Made by a program: the position numbers and the translations under genes
Assembly (NCBI RefSeq): GCF_042665195.1
Contig: NZ_JBHTBW010000005.1
Location: forward strand, 1-64,000
From: Laceyella putida
Lineage (GTDB): Bacteria > Bacillota > Bacilli > Thermoactinomycetales > Thermoactinomycetaceae
Reading direction: 5' to 3'
DNA length: 64,000 bases
Part shown: one piece after another, positions 41,714 to 50,722 of the stretch
How positions within the stretch are numbered: the stretch's first letter is position 1
How the letters are laid out: every line of letters starts with the position of its first letter
Notes under the pieces: model-generated
Told to the model about the DNA's origin: nothing
The model's input: the letters and a program-made list of their open reading frames with translations, nothing else
Database searches by the model: none

Positions 41714-43042
41714 ATGAACATTTTGGAAATGAGCGAAGTTGGCAAATATATCCGTAAAGTGAGAAAAGAAAGAGGATTGAGATTGGAGGACCTCTCTGAC
41801 GAGCATATTTCCACAGCTACGATCAGTAACATTGAACGTGGCGTTCCCCATGTGAATAAGGATAAAGTCCTTTATCTCATGAACAAGCTCGGCCTCGATT
41901 TGAGTGAAGTGCCTGACATGGTCGAAAAGGATACGGGCAGCATCGAAAGTTTGCAGGTGAAGTTCACCGCGATCGAAACCATGATCCAACTTGGAAACAC
42001 TCAACGTGCTTTGGCTCTTTTGTCCGATTTATCCGATGAGGTTTTATCACAACATCAAGCGACAATCCACTACCTGAAAGGGCGGATTCATTTGGCGAAA
42101 CGGGATTGGCGCAAAGCCGAACGGGAGTTGAGTGAAGCGATTCGCCTCGCTTACCAGGACCCTTATTCGCCCAAAGCCAATCTGGAAGCGGCCAGTTACT
42201 TATGCTTATCAGAATGCCGCGCGCAGCATAAAGACTGGGAACAGGTATTGAAATATGTCGAACGGGGTTTGGATGCTTTGGTGGGTGAAGAAGAAAGCTT
42301 CGAACAAACTCCTGTGAAGCTCTCGTTGGCCCGCATTAGAAGCTTGCACAAACTGGGACGCACGGATGAAGCGTTGCGCGGAATTGAACAAGTGTGGACA
42401 CGGCTGCCTGAGATCCGTTCGCGCCAGCTGGTGATTCAGATGTATACGATCAGAGCCGAACTCCTGCGCGAGATGAAGCTTTATCAAGACGCGATACGCT
42501 ATGCCCGTGAAGGGAGCCAAATCGCTGTCAGCAGCAAAGAATACGATGAGATGTTCCATTTATGGTCGGTATTGGCCCATGCATATAAGGAAGCGGGCCA
42601 ATTGGTCGACGCGGAGACGGCTTTCGAATTCGTGCTGGAGCTGGGAGACTACTTGAGCAATAAAGAGGAATGGGTGCGAGCGATCTGCTCCTTGGGGCAA
42701 GTGTATCTCATGCAAGGGAAAATGGAACAGGCGAGAGAAACGTTGAAACAAGCCTTGGAACTGGCGGAACGGATTCATCATGGCATGTTGACGAGCGCGG
42801 CGCTCATCTTGCTGGGACAAGTCATGAAAAATATGAACCATTACCTGGACGCGATTGAATATTTTAAGCGCGCGGGGAAAGTGGCCGACAAAAACAAATG
42901 CAAAGAGAGCGTGTACCTGTGCTATTATGAACTGGCAGATTGTTATGAAAAAATGGGGGACGTGGAGAAGTTCAAAGAAGCGACAGAACGGATGTACCGT
43001 ACGCAAAAAGAAATGAACAAATCGCGTCGGATCTTTGAATAA
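41714..43042 (+). CDS. XRE-HTH/TPR regulator (RRNPP-like architecture)
   Basis: A 442-residue cytoplasmic regulator. An XRE-type HTH (about 8-65: IRKVRKERGLRLEDLSDEHI, STATISNIERG) is followed by about eight tetratricopeptide-like repeats to the C-terminus (for example KGRIHLAKRDWRKAERELSE and LGQVYLMQGKMEQARETLKQ). This is the layout of Rgg/PlcR/NprR-type peptide-sensing regulators, although similar proteins exist that sense no peptide. ATG at 41714 has GGATAGG upstream. The next gene downstream is the SAM-riboswitch operon with its own promoter. Confidence 0.85.
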   Translation: MNILEMSEVGKYIRKVRKERGLRLEDLSDEHISTATISNIERGVPHVNKDKVLYLMNKLGLDLSEVPDMVEKDTGSIESLQVKFTAIETMIQLGNTQRALALLSDLSDEVLSQHQATIHYLKGRIHLAKRDWRKAERELSEAIRLAYQDPYSPKANLEAASYLCLSECRAQHKDWEQVLKYVERGLDALVGEEESFEQTPVKLSLARIRSLHKLGRTDEALRGIEQVWTRLPEIRSRQLVIQMYTIRAELLREMKLYQDAIRYAREGSQIAVSSKEYDEMFHLWSVLAHAYKEAGQLVDAETAFEFVLELGDYLSNKEEWVRAICSLGQVYLMQGKMEQARETLKQALELAERIHHGMLTSAALILLGQVMKNMNHYLDAIEYFKRAGKVADKNKCKESVYLCYYELADCYEKMGDVEKFKEATERMYRTQKEMNKSRRIFE

Positions 43043-43045
43043 CCA

Positions 43046-43074
43046 TTGACATAACATAGAAATATCGGTATATT
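43046..43074 (+). promoter_or_regulatory. Sigma-A promoter of the metH operon
   Basis: TTGACA, a 17-bp spacer and TATATT, starting a leader of about 200 nt that holds the riboswitch. Confidence 0.85.
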
Positions 43075-43090
43075 ATTAGAATATAAAATG

Positions 43091-43262
43091 ATCTCTTATC
43101 CAGAGCGGTGGAGGGACTGGCCCGATGAAACCCGGCAACCTGTTGGATCATGCCAATGTGGTGCTAATTCCAGTCAGAGAGTTGATCTCTCTGAAAGATG
43201 AGAGCTACAAGTGAGCGGCTAACACCTTTCATCTTTCGGAGATGTGAGGTGTTTTTTATTTT
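43091..43262 (+). promoter_or_regulatory. SAM-I (S-box) riboswitch with terminator
   Basis: The aptamer spans 43091-43205: P1 is CTCTTATC paired with GATGAGAG, and the conserved core GATGAAACCCGGCAACC, GGTGCTAATTCC and CTGAAAGATGAG are unmistakable. A terminator (AACACC...GGTGTTTTTT, 43221-43262) follows. SAM binding should favour the terminator and shut off metH-metF. Confidence 0.97.
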
Positions 43263-43282
43263 TAGCAGAGGATGGGATAGGC

Positions 43283-46200
43283 ATGGGTAAACAAAGTGTG
43301 GTTGAGCGAGTGAAAGAGAAGATCCTGATCTTGGATGGCGCGATGGGGACGATGTTGCAACAGGCGGGACTGACCGCGGAGGATTTTGGTGGAGAAGCCT
43401 TGGATGGATGCAATGAGATGTTGAACCTGACCCGGCCTGATGTGATTGAATCGATCCATGATGCCTATTTCGCCGCAGGAGCCGATATTGTGGAGACCAA
43501 CACGTTTGGCGCGACGCCCGTGGTGCTGTCGGAGTATGAAATTCCTGAATTGACAGAAGAGATCAACTTGGCGGCGGCTCGGTTGGCCGTGAAGTCGTGC
43601 CAAAAGTTTTCCACTCCGGAATGGCCGCGCTATGTGGCCGGGGCGATGGGACCGACGACCAAAACCCTGTCCGTCACCGGGGGAACCACCTTTGACGAGT
43701 TGATTGAAGGGTATTATCGGCAGGCGAAAGCTTTGATTCAAGGCGGGGTCGATTTCTTGCTGTTGGAAACTTCGCAGGATACGTTGAACGTCAAAGCGGG
43801 AAGCATTGGGATTCAGCAGGCATTTGCCGAGCTGGGCGTGGAGCTGCCCGTGATGATATCCGGCACGATTGAGCCGATGGGAACGATGCTCGCGGGGCAG
43901 ACCATCGATTCCTTTTACATTTCCATCGAACATTTAAAGCCGTTTGCCGTGGGGTTAAACTGTGCGACGGGACCCGAGTTTATGACCGACCATATCCGCT
44001 CATTGGCGGGCATGGCGCGGTGTGCCGTCAGCTGTTATCCCAACGCCGGATTGCCTGATGAAAACGGGAATTATCTGGAAACACCAAGTGCCCTGGCCCA
44101 AAAAGTGGCGGAGTTTGCGGCGAATGGCTGGCTCAACATCGCCGGCGGGTGTTGCGGCACCACGCCGGATCACATTCGGGCGATGAGTGAAGCGCTCAGA
44201 ACCATCGCGCCACGCCAGCCACAGGCGGCCCATGCCCCGGCGGTTTCGGGGATCGAAGCGGTTTTTCTTGAAGACAATCGTCCCATCCTTGTGGGTGAGC
44301 GGACCAATGTGATCGGCTCGCGCAAGTTTAAGCGGTTGATTGCGGAAGGGAGTTATGAAGAAGCGTCTGAGATTGCGCGCAAACAGGTGAAAGGGGGCGC
44401 CCAGATCATCGACATCTGTTTGGCCGACCCCGACCGTGACGAATTAGCTGATATGGAACGGTTCTTGGCATTTGTCACCAAGAAAGTCAAAGCGCCGCTG
44501 ATGATCGACTCCACCGACCCGCAAGTGATCGCCCGCGCTTTAACGTATTCGCAAGGAAAAGCGGTGATCAACTCCATTAACTTGGAGGACGGCGAGGAGC
44601 GGTTCCGAGAGGTGTTGCCGCTGGTGAAGCAATTTGGGGCCGCCGTTGTCGTGGGGACCATTGATGAACAAGGAATGGCGGTATCGCGTGAACGGAAGCT
44701 GGAAGTGGCGTTGCGCTCGCATAAGCTGTTGGTGGAAGAGTATGGGCTTGAGCCGGAAGACATCATCTTCGACCCCTTGGTGTTTCCGGTGGGCACAGGG
44801 GATGAACAATACATCGGCTCGGCCAAGGAGACGGTGGAAGGCATCCGTTTGATCAAAGAAGCGCTCCCCCGCTGCGCCACGATATTGGGGGTATCCAACG
44901 TATCCTTTGGGTTGCCGCCCGCCGGTCGCGAAGTGCTGAATGCCGTTTACCTGTATGAGTGCACTAAAGCGGGGCTCGATTATGCCATTGTGAATACGGA
45001 GAAATTGGAGCGCTACGCTTCGATTCCGGCAGAGGAGCGCGAATTGGCGGAAAGGTTGCTATTCGATACCAACCACGACAATTACGAATCCGTCTTGGCC
45101 CAATTTACGGCTTTCTACCGCGAGAAAAAAGTGGAAGAGAAAAAGCAACTCGACCACTTGACCTTGGAAGAACGGTTGGCGCGCTATGTGGTGGAAGGCA
45201 GCAAAGATGGCCTCTATCCCGATTTGGACGAAGCACTGACGAAGTACAAACCGCTCGATATCATCAATGGTCCGCTGATGGCTGGGATGGATGAAGTTGG
45301 ACGCCTTTTCAACGATAACCAGTTAATCGTCGCGGAGGTGTTGCAGAGTGCGGAAGTGATGAAGGCGGCGGTGGCCCATCTCGAACCGCACATGGACAAA
45401 ATGGACACGCATGCGAGAGGGAAAGTGATCTTGGCGACGGTGAAAGGCGATGTCCATGATATCGGCAAAAACTTGGTTGAAATCATCATGGCCAATAACG
45501 GCTATCAAGTGGTCAATCTCGGCATTAAGGTGCCACCGGAACAATTGATTGAAGTGGCGCGGCGTGAACGGCCCGACATGATCGGCTTGTCCGGCTTGTT
45601 GGTGAAATCGGCCCAACAGATGGTGATCACCGCGCAAGACTTGAAAAAAGCGGGTATCCATGTGCCGATGTTGGTCGGTGGGGCGGCGTTGTCGCGCAAG
45701 TTTACGGAGACGCGGATTGCGCCGGAGTACAGCGGCCCAGTCTTGTACGCGAAAGATGCGATGAATGGCCTTGATTTGGCCAACCGTCTGATGAGTCCGG
45801 ATGAGCGGGCGACACTCGAAGCGGAACTGAAGGCGAAGCGGTCCAAAGCGGAAGCGGCGGCGACGGAAGTCAAAGTGAGTGTGGTTGTGGCCGAACGGCG
45901 GGTCAGTGACGTCAATCGCCAAGCGCCTATTTTCATCCCGCCGGATTATGAGAAGCACGTGTACCGCGATGTCCCGCTCAAGCAGCTCCACCCTTATATC
46001 AATGACCAGATGCTCCTGGGCAAGCACCTTGGCTTAAAAGGGAATGTGGCGGAACTTTTGGCCGCTGGAGATGAAAAGGCGCGCCAATTGAAGGAGCAAG
46101 TTGATGAAGTGTTTGCTTTGGCGGCAAGCGAAGGGTTGATCCGTCCGCAAGGGTGTTATCGGTTCTTCCCGGCGCAAGCAGATGGCGACACCATCTTGAT

Positions 46201-46726
46201 TTATGATCCTGAAAATCATGACCGCGTCATCGAACGGTTCACCTTCCCGCGGCAAACGAAGGGATCTTACCTCTGTTTGGCTGATTTTGTGCGTCCCGTG
46301 GAGTCGGGGGAGATGGATGCGGTCGGTTTCTTCGCCGTCACCGCCGGACTGGGGGTTCGCGGCCAGGCGGAGAAATGGAAAGAGCAGGGTGATTACTTGC
46401 GGTCCCACTTGTTGCAAGCGCTGGCGCTGGAGACTGCGGAAGGATTTGCGGAGCGGATTCATCAGGTGATGCGCAATGCCTGGGGGTTCCCAGATCCTGT
46501 CACCATGACGATGAAAGAACGATTCGCCGCCAAATATCAAGGGATACGCGTATCGTTCGGATATCCGGCTTGTCCCGATTTGGAAGATCAAGTCAAGTTG
46601 TTCCGCCTGCTTGGGCCGGAAGAGATCGGAATCGAGTTGACGGAAGGGTTTATGATGGAACCGGAAGCGTCCGTATCGGCGATGGTATTTGCACATCCTG
46701 AGGCCCGTTATTTCAATGCGGTGTAA
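43283..46726 (+). CDS. metH: Cobalamin-dependent methionine synthase
   Basis: A 1147-residue enzyme that methylates homocysteine from methyltetrahydrofolate through cobalamin. Domains in order: homocysteine-binding barrel (1-310, DGAMGTMLQ, zinc Cys in GLNCATG and GGCCGTTPDH), pterin-binding barrel (about 335-600, GERTNVIGSRKFKRL), B12 domain (about 640-870, cap plus the cobalt His in VKGDVHDIGKN) and reactivation domain (about 900-1147, GFFAVTAG, FGYPACPDL). Length is slightly less than E. coli MetH (1227). ATG at 43283 is preferred; an upstream in-frame start would lie inside the riboswitch terminator. Confidence 0.97.
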   Translation: MGKQSVVERVKEKILILDGAMGTMLQQAGLTAEDFGGEALDGCNEMLNLTRPDVIESIHDAYFAAGADIVETNTFGATPVVLSEYEIPELTEEINLAAARLAVKSCQKFSTPEWPRYVAGAMGPTTKTLSVTGGTTFDELIEGYYRQAKALIQGGVDFLLLETSQDTLNVKAGSIGIQQAFAELGVELPVMISGTIEPMGTMLAGQTIDSFYISIEHLKPFAVGLNCATGPEFMTDHIRSLAGMARCAVSCYPNAGLPDENGNYLETPSALAQKVAEFAANGWLNIAGGCCGTTPDHIRAMSEALRTIAPRQPQAAHAPAVSGIEAVFLEDNRPILVGERTNVIGSRKFKRLIAEGSYEEASEIARKQVKGGAQIIDICLADPDRDELADMERFLAFVTKKVKAPLMIDSTDPQVIARALTYSQGKAVINSINLEDGEERFREVLPLVKQFGAAVVVGTIDEQGMAVSRERKLEVALRSHKLLVEEYGLEPEDIIFDPLVFPVGTGDEQYIGSAKETVEGIRLIKEALPRCATILGVSNVSFGLPPAGREVLNAVYLYECTKAGLDYAIVNTEKLERYASIPAEERELAERLLFDTNHDNYESVLAQFTAFYREKKVEEKKQLDHLTLEERLARYVVEGSKDGLYPDLDEALTKYKPLDIINGPLMAGMDEVGRLFNDNQLIVAEVLQSAEVMKAAVAHLEPHMDKMDTHARGKVILATVKGDVHDIGKNLVEIIMANNGYQVVNLGIKVPPEQLIEVARRERPDMIGLSGLLVKSAQQMVITAQDLKKAGIHVPMLVGGAALSRKFTETRIAPEYSGPVLYAKDAMNGLDLANRLMSPDERATLEAELKAKRSKAEAAATEVKVSVVVAERRVSDVNRQAPIFIPPDYEKHVYRDVPLKQLHPYINDQMLLGKHLGLKGNVAELLAAGDEKARQLKEQVDEVFALAASEGLIRPQGCYRFFPAQADGDTILIYDPENHDRVIERFTFPRQTKGSYLCLADFVRPVESGEMDAVGFFAVTAGLGVRGQAEKWKEQGDYLRSHLLQALALETAEGFAERIHQVMRNAWGFPDPVTMTMKERFAAKYQGIRVSFGYPACPDLEDQVKLFRLLGPEEIGIELTEGFMMEPEASVSAMVFAHPEARYFNAV

Positions 46727-46738
46727 GGAGGAAAAAAG

Positions 46739-48595
46739 ATGGGCAAGCCAAATTTAATTGAACGGTTGCGTGACGAGCTGCTTGTGGGCGACGGGGCGAT
46801 GACCACCTACTTATACCAACAGGGTGTCTCCATCGGGGATTGCACGGAAGAGTTGGTGCTTAGCGACCCCAACCTGGTGGCGAGTGTGCATCAGGCTTAC
46901 TACGAGGCGGGAGCGCGTGTGATTGAAACGCATACGTATGGCGCCAATCGTGAACGGCTGACGCGTTACGGCCTGGAAGGGAAAGTGACACGCCTCAACC
47001 GGGAAGCGGTGCGCTTGGCGCGCGAAGCGGTTGGAACCGACGCCTATGTCCTGGGCTCGATCGGTTCCATCTGCGCCGGGCGCGTGCCCGTTTACGATGA
47101 GGAAGAATATCGTGACATGTATGAAGAACAAGCAACCGCTTTGTTGCATGCCGGGGTAGACGGAATCTTGTTGGAGACATTCCTGGATGTCAAGGAGATG
47201 TTGCTGGCGGTGGAAGTGATACGTCCTCTGACCAAGTTGCCCTTGATCGCCCAGTTTTCGATGCTGGAAGTGGGCAGGACGCGTGATGCCTACTCGATCA
47301 CGGAAGCGTATCAACTATTGGCTGAGCAGGGGGTGGATGGAGTCGGGCTCAATTGTCGCTTGGGACCGATGGAGTTATTGCGCGGCTTGGAGAAAACGGT
47401 GGTGCCTGACGGATTGATCCTCACCGCTTTTCCCAACGCCAGTCGGTTGGGGATCAGCGATGGGGAGTTGTCGTACAAATCCAATCCCGCCTATTTTGAG
47501 GAAACGGCCGAATTATTGGTGGAGCAAGGGGTTAGCTTGTTGGGCGGTTGCTGTGGCACCACCCCGGAGCATATCCGGTTGCTCGCGCAAAGTCTTCATG
47601 GCAGAAAGCCAGTGCCTCGGCGCAATCCGGAACGAGAGGTGTCGAAACAACCGCCCGCTTTGGAGTTGAAGGAACGGATCAAGCCGACGGTGGCTGAAAA
47701 AGTGCGGCATGAACGGACGATCATCTGTGAGTTTGACACCCCCAAAGACCTGGATATCTCCTCCTTTCTGCATGGGGCTGAACGGTTGCACCAAGCAGGG
47801 GTGGACGCGATCACGATGGCGGACAATTCATTGGCAACCGCCCGCATGAGCAATCTGGCTTTGGGTGCGATATTGAAAGAAAAGTTGGGGATTGAACCGC
47901 TTGTTCACCTTACCTGTCGCGACCGCAATCTGTTGGGGCAACAATCCCATTTGATGGGGCTTCACGCCTTGGGCATTGACCAAGTTCTTGTGATCACGGG
48001 AGACCCGACCCGCATGGGCGATTTGCCAGGAGCTAGTTCCATTTATGATGTCACCTCATTTGAGTTGATTCGGATGGTAAAGCAATTGAATGAAGGGATT
48101 TCTTTTGCCGGACGCCAGCTGAAGCAGAAGGCCCGGTTTGTGGTGGGCGCGGCCTTTAACCCTCATGTGCGCCAGTTGGAGGCGGCTGTGCGCCGGCTGG
48201 AGAAGAAGGTGGAGGCGGGAGCCGATTTTATCATGACCCAACCGGTGTATGACCCACAAGGGATCGTGGATGTATATGAAGCGACCAAACATATCCCGAT
48301 TCCGATTTTTATTGGAATTATGCCTCTCACCGGTTACCGAAATGCATTGTTTTTGCATAACGAAGTGCCGGGAATCAAAATTTCGCAGGATGTGTTGAAA
48401 CGGATGGAAAAACAGCCGGACAAAGAAGCGGGGCGCCGGGAAGGGGTAGAGGTGGCCAAAGAGCTGTTGCAAGTTGCCCTGGAGCACTTTAAGGGCATCT
48501 ACTTGATCACGCCTTTCTCATTCTGGCAGATGTCTGAGGAATTGATTCACTTCATCCACCAGCATGACCGCCGGCGAATCGCCTTGCGGGCGTGA
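46739..48595 (+). CDS. Homocysteine methyltransferase / methylenetetrahydrofolate reductase fusion
   Basis: A 618-residue bifunctional protein of the Bacillus YitJ type. Residues 1-300 form a homocysteine-binding barrel (VGDGAMTTYLYQQG, GLNCRLGPMELL, zinc Cys in LLGGCCGTTPEHIR). Residues about 325-618 form the flavin MTHFR barrel (CEFDTPKDLDISSFLHGAE, LVITGDPTRMGDLPG, MTQPVYDP), which supplies methyl-THF to MetH. AAGGAGG precedes the ATG, 12 bp after metH, in one S-box-controlled operon. Confidence 0.94.
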   Translation: MGKPNLIERLRDELLVGDGAMTTYLYQQGVSIGDCTEELVLSDPNLVASVHQAYYEAGARVIETHTYGANRERLTRYGLEGKVTRLNREAVRLAREAVGTDAYVLGSIGSICAGRVPVYDEEEYRDMYEEQATALLHAGVDGILLETFLDVKEMLLAVEVIRPLTKLPLIAQFSMLEVGRTRDAYSITEAYQLLAEQGVDGVGLNCRLGPMELLRGLEKTVVPDGLILTAFPNASRLGISDGELSYKSNPAYFEETAELLVEQGVSLLGGCCGTTPEHIRLLAQSLHGRKPVPRRNPEREVSKQPPALELKERIKPTVAEKVRHERTIICEFDTPKDLDISSFLHGAERLHQAGVDAITMADNSLATARMSNLALGAILKEKLGIEPLVHLTCRDRNLLGQQSHLMGLHALGIDQVLVITGDPTRMGDLPGASSIYDVTSFELIRMVKQLNEGISFAGRQLKQKARFVVGAAFNPHVRQLEAAVRRLEKKVEAGADFIMTQPVYDPQGIVDVYEATKHIPIPIFIGIMPLTGYRNALFLHNEVPGIKISQDVLKRMEKQPDKEAGRREGVEVAKELLQVALEHFKGIYLITPFSFWQMSEELIHFIHQHDRRRIALRA

Positions 48596-48650
48596 GAATT
48601 CCGGGCGCATGGAGGGATTTCCCGTAATTGGAACGAAAACGGGACAAAAA

Positions 48651-48673
48651 ATCCCCCCGTTTTTCAAGGGGGA
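48651..48673. other. C/G-rich hairpin after the met operon
   Basis: CCCCCG/CAAGGGGG stem. The run of six Ts lies on the minus-strand side, so polarity is unclear. Nothing else is seen from 48596 to 48924. Confidence 0.4.
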
Positions 48674-48924
48674 ATAAAGCATAAATAAACCAAAACCAAG
48701 ACCAAAACTGAGATAGGCTAAAAAGATACAGTTAAATAGTTATTCGATGCAACATCGGATTTTGTGTCTACTTTTTTAAAATTTATTGGAATTCATGCTT
48801 GGACGGTGGAGGAATGCTTTCCCTCTGTTTATGCAATTTGACAAGTTGCGGATTCATTCCTTGTTCATCGACACAATCGGCCAAAAGATGTCGTATTCAT
48901 ACAAAAACATGATCCGCTCCCTGG

Positions 48925-48967
48925 CAAACGAAAGACGGCAGGTCAACCCCTGCCGTCTTTCGTTTGC
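48925..48967 (-). terminator. Hairpin overlapping the end of the MerR gene
   Basis: CAAACGAAAGACGGCAGG pairs perfectly (18 bp) with its complement; the stop codon of the MerR gene is in the loop and TTTCGTTTG follows leftwards. Confidence 0.75.
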
Positions 48968-49701
48968 TGATGGTATTCGAGCGCCCGATTGATATAGTTG
49001 CCTTCATCCTCTGAATAGGGAAGCGAGAAGACGCCTTCTTCATAGGTTTTCTTCAATCCCGAGAAAATGGCGGGGTCACCTTGGGTAAACTCATATATCA
49101 GTTGCTGCCATTCCTGTGCCGCTTCTTTCACTGTCGGATGATCGAACGGCAACTGCTGTGCGTAGGCCTGTTTGAATGTCGCGATCACTTTTTCCCAGCG
49201 CAATTGGTCACGCGCGGCTTCTTCGGCCGTATACGTCTTCTGCCGTTCCTCCACCTTCTTGGCAGCTTCCTCGGAATAATACTTTCTCCAATCCAAATCG
49301 CCATGTTGGTTTGACATTTGAACAGCCTGGATCAATTGAATAATGGATTTCCAGCGCAACTGGCCATCGCTCAACAAATGTTCCGCGTGTTCAATCGTAC
49401 TGAGCAAAAGCCGCATTTGTTGGAGCTTTTCTTTCACCATCCGCTTTTGCAGTGCAAGGGCCTGTTTGATATCTTGCGGTCCCTCATCCAGAACCGTTTT
49501 GATCTCGGACAACGGAAACCCGAGATATTTAAGGGCCAGAATTTGCTCCAATCGGAACAGATCATGATCCGTATACAGGCGATGTCCGGTTTTGGTGTGA
49601 TGAGAGGGGCTTAATAATCCGATTTGGTCATAGTAGCGCAAGGTGCGAATGGTGACAGAAGCTTTTTTGGCGAATTGCCCCGTTTGATAATAGAGATCCA
49701 G
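48943..49701 (-). CDS. MerR family regulator (TipA-like) with a CTG start
   Basis: A 252-residue activator. The HTH (YYQTGQFAKKASVTIRTLRY, then YDQIGLLSPS) is complete only if translation starts at CTG 49701, where AAAGGAGGG lies 7 nt upstream. The first ordinary start codon, TTG at 49641, would cut off half of the HTH. A long coiled coil and a TipAS-like drug-binding domain (about 130-252, YSEEAAKKVEERQK, YAQQLPFDHPTVKEAAQEW) follow. Such regulators sense thiopeptides or other multidrug ligands. Its own promoter has the 19-bp MerR spacer. Confidence 0.85.
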   Translation of the reverse strand: MDLYYQTGQFAKKASVTIRTLRYYDQIGLLSPSHHTKTGHRLYTDHDLFRLEQILALKYLGFPLSEIKTVLDEGPQDIKQALALQKRMVKEKLQQMRLLLSTIEHAEHLLSDGQLRWKSIIQLIQAVQMSNQHGDLDWRKYYSEEAAKKVEERQKTYTAEEAARDQLRWEKVIATFKQAYAQQLPFDHPTVKEAAQEWQQLIYEFTQGDPAIFSGLKKTYEEGVFSLPYSEDEGNYINRALEYHQQTKDGRG

Positions 49702-49725
49702 GATGATTCCCTCCTTTCATCATCC

Positions 49726-49756
49726 AGTCTACAAGGTGACGGTACGTCACATGCAA
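49726..49756 (-). promoter_or_regulatory. MerR-type promoter with a 19-bp spacer
   Basis: On the minus strand TTGCAT (49756-49751), 19 bp, then TAGACT (49731-49726). The spacer holds the dyad GTGACG-TAC-CGTCAC (49736-49750). Long spacers with a central dyad are the hallmark of MerR-activated promoters. The predicted transcript starts just before the ribosome binding site. Confidence 0.8.
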
Positions 49757-49932
49757 GCCGGATAGACAAAAATATTTCGCAACAAGAAAATGAATGGAGT
49801 GTTACAATGATATATGGATCGGAGGAAGATGAATTGTCTATATTTCGAATTAAAAGGGCTTTTTCTTTACGTTTGCCTTTTTCTATTGTATATATGTAAT
49901 GGCCAAGAGTCGAAGAGGAGGGAACCGGGAAT

Positions 49933-50040
49933 ATGAATGCGAATTTTCTGGATTCGGGACTGTTGCTATTCTCCATACTGATTTCGTTTGTATTAGCCGG
50001 ATTATACATACGGGAACGCATTAAAAATAAGGCCAACTGA
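49933..50040 (+). CDS. 35-residue single-helix membrane protein
   Basis: The peptide begins MNANFLDSG, has one hydrophobic helix (LLLFSILISFVLAGLYI) and ends in a basic cytoplasmic tail (RERIKNKAN), so it should sit N-out, C-in. A GAGGAGGG site lies 12 nt upstream. A terminator at 50100 follows. Family unknown. It is convergent with the Pro-rich gene. Confidence 0.55.
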   Translation: MNANFLDSGLLLFSILISFVLAGLYIRERIKNKAN

Positions 50041-50099
50041 ACAATGCCAATCCACTTAACAGGTAGGCGTTTTTTGCCGCACTTTTCTTGACTCAAGCG

Positions 50100-50126
50100 A
50101 ACCTCGCTCTCCATGGCGGGGTTTTT
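50100..50126 (+). terminator. Terminator after the 35-residue gene
   Basis: AACCTCGC/GCGGGGTT stem followed by TTTCCC. Confidence 0.65.
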
Positions 50127-50131
50127 CCCTT

Positions 50132-50180
50132 TAAAAAAGGATGCCCTCCCGGAGGCATTAGGAGGGGAGGCCCGGGAGGG
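50132..50180 (-). terminator. Terminator of the Pro-rich gene
   Basis: CCCTCCCGG/CCGGGAGGG stem; leftwards it is followed by CATCCTTTTTT. Confidence 0.8.
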
Positions 50181-50531
50181 TTAACAACCGCAACTTTCAC
50201 GGTGTTTGTGTGAAGACTCTCTAGAGGAGGAGCAACGTTTTGGCGGGTAGTGTCTGTGTCTGGGATGTCTGGAGCAAAATCTCATGTACCATTTCAGCAT
50301 ATTCATTTCGAATTTATGGCAAATTTTCAATTGCATATACAGATGATGCAAGAGATGCGGATCACATGGCAAATGATGCGGCATGTCATGGTGGTAATCC
50401 GGTGGGCATGGTGGCGGCATGGGCGGAAGCATCGGCTCCATGGGCGGAAGCATCGGCTCCATGGGTGGCATGGGCGGTTGCGGTTGAATCGGCGGCATCG
50501 GTGGCAATTGAGGCTTTTGTGGTCTTTCCAT
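50181..50531 (-). CDS. Pro/Met-rich, His/Cys-rich protein, possible spore coat
   Basis: A 116-residue low-complexity protein. The first third is PPMPP-type sequence including PMEPMLPPMEPMLPPMPPP, produced by a 21-bp tandem DNA repeat. The middle is His-rich (YHHDMPHHLPCDPHLLHHLY) and the tail is Arg/Ser/Cys-rich ending ESCGC. ATG at 50531 follows GGAAGTG. Composition resembles Bacillus coat or exosporium proteins; this is inference. Five Cys and many His could bind metal. Confidence 0.7.
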   Translation of the reverse strand: MERPQKPQLPPMPPIQPQPPMPPMEPMLPPMEPMLPPMPPPCPPDYHHDMPHHLPCDPHLLHHLYMQLKICHKFEMNMLKWYMRFCSRHPRHRHYPPKRCSSSRESSHKHRESCGC

Positions 50532-50722
50532 GTTTTTCACTTCCTTCATTTGTGATGACAGTGTATCTTATGAATGCCCCAGTGCAAATGTACCGTATAG
50601 ACCAGCCTAACTTTCGGATCTTTTCCATGCGGAAACGGTCCCTTGGTTCACTTAGCATAATGAGCTATAATAAGGTGGACTAAGCCTCGGACCAAACGAC
50701 GGGGTCGGGAGGGAAACTTTAA

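Noticed and set aside
50400..50480. 21-bp tandem repeats as an iteron origin
   Set aside because: They lie within a coding frame and produce a PMEPMLP protein repeat.
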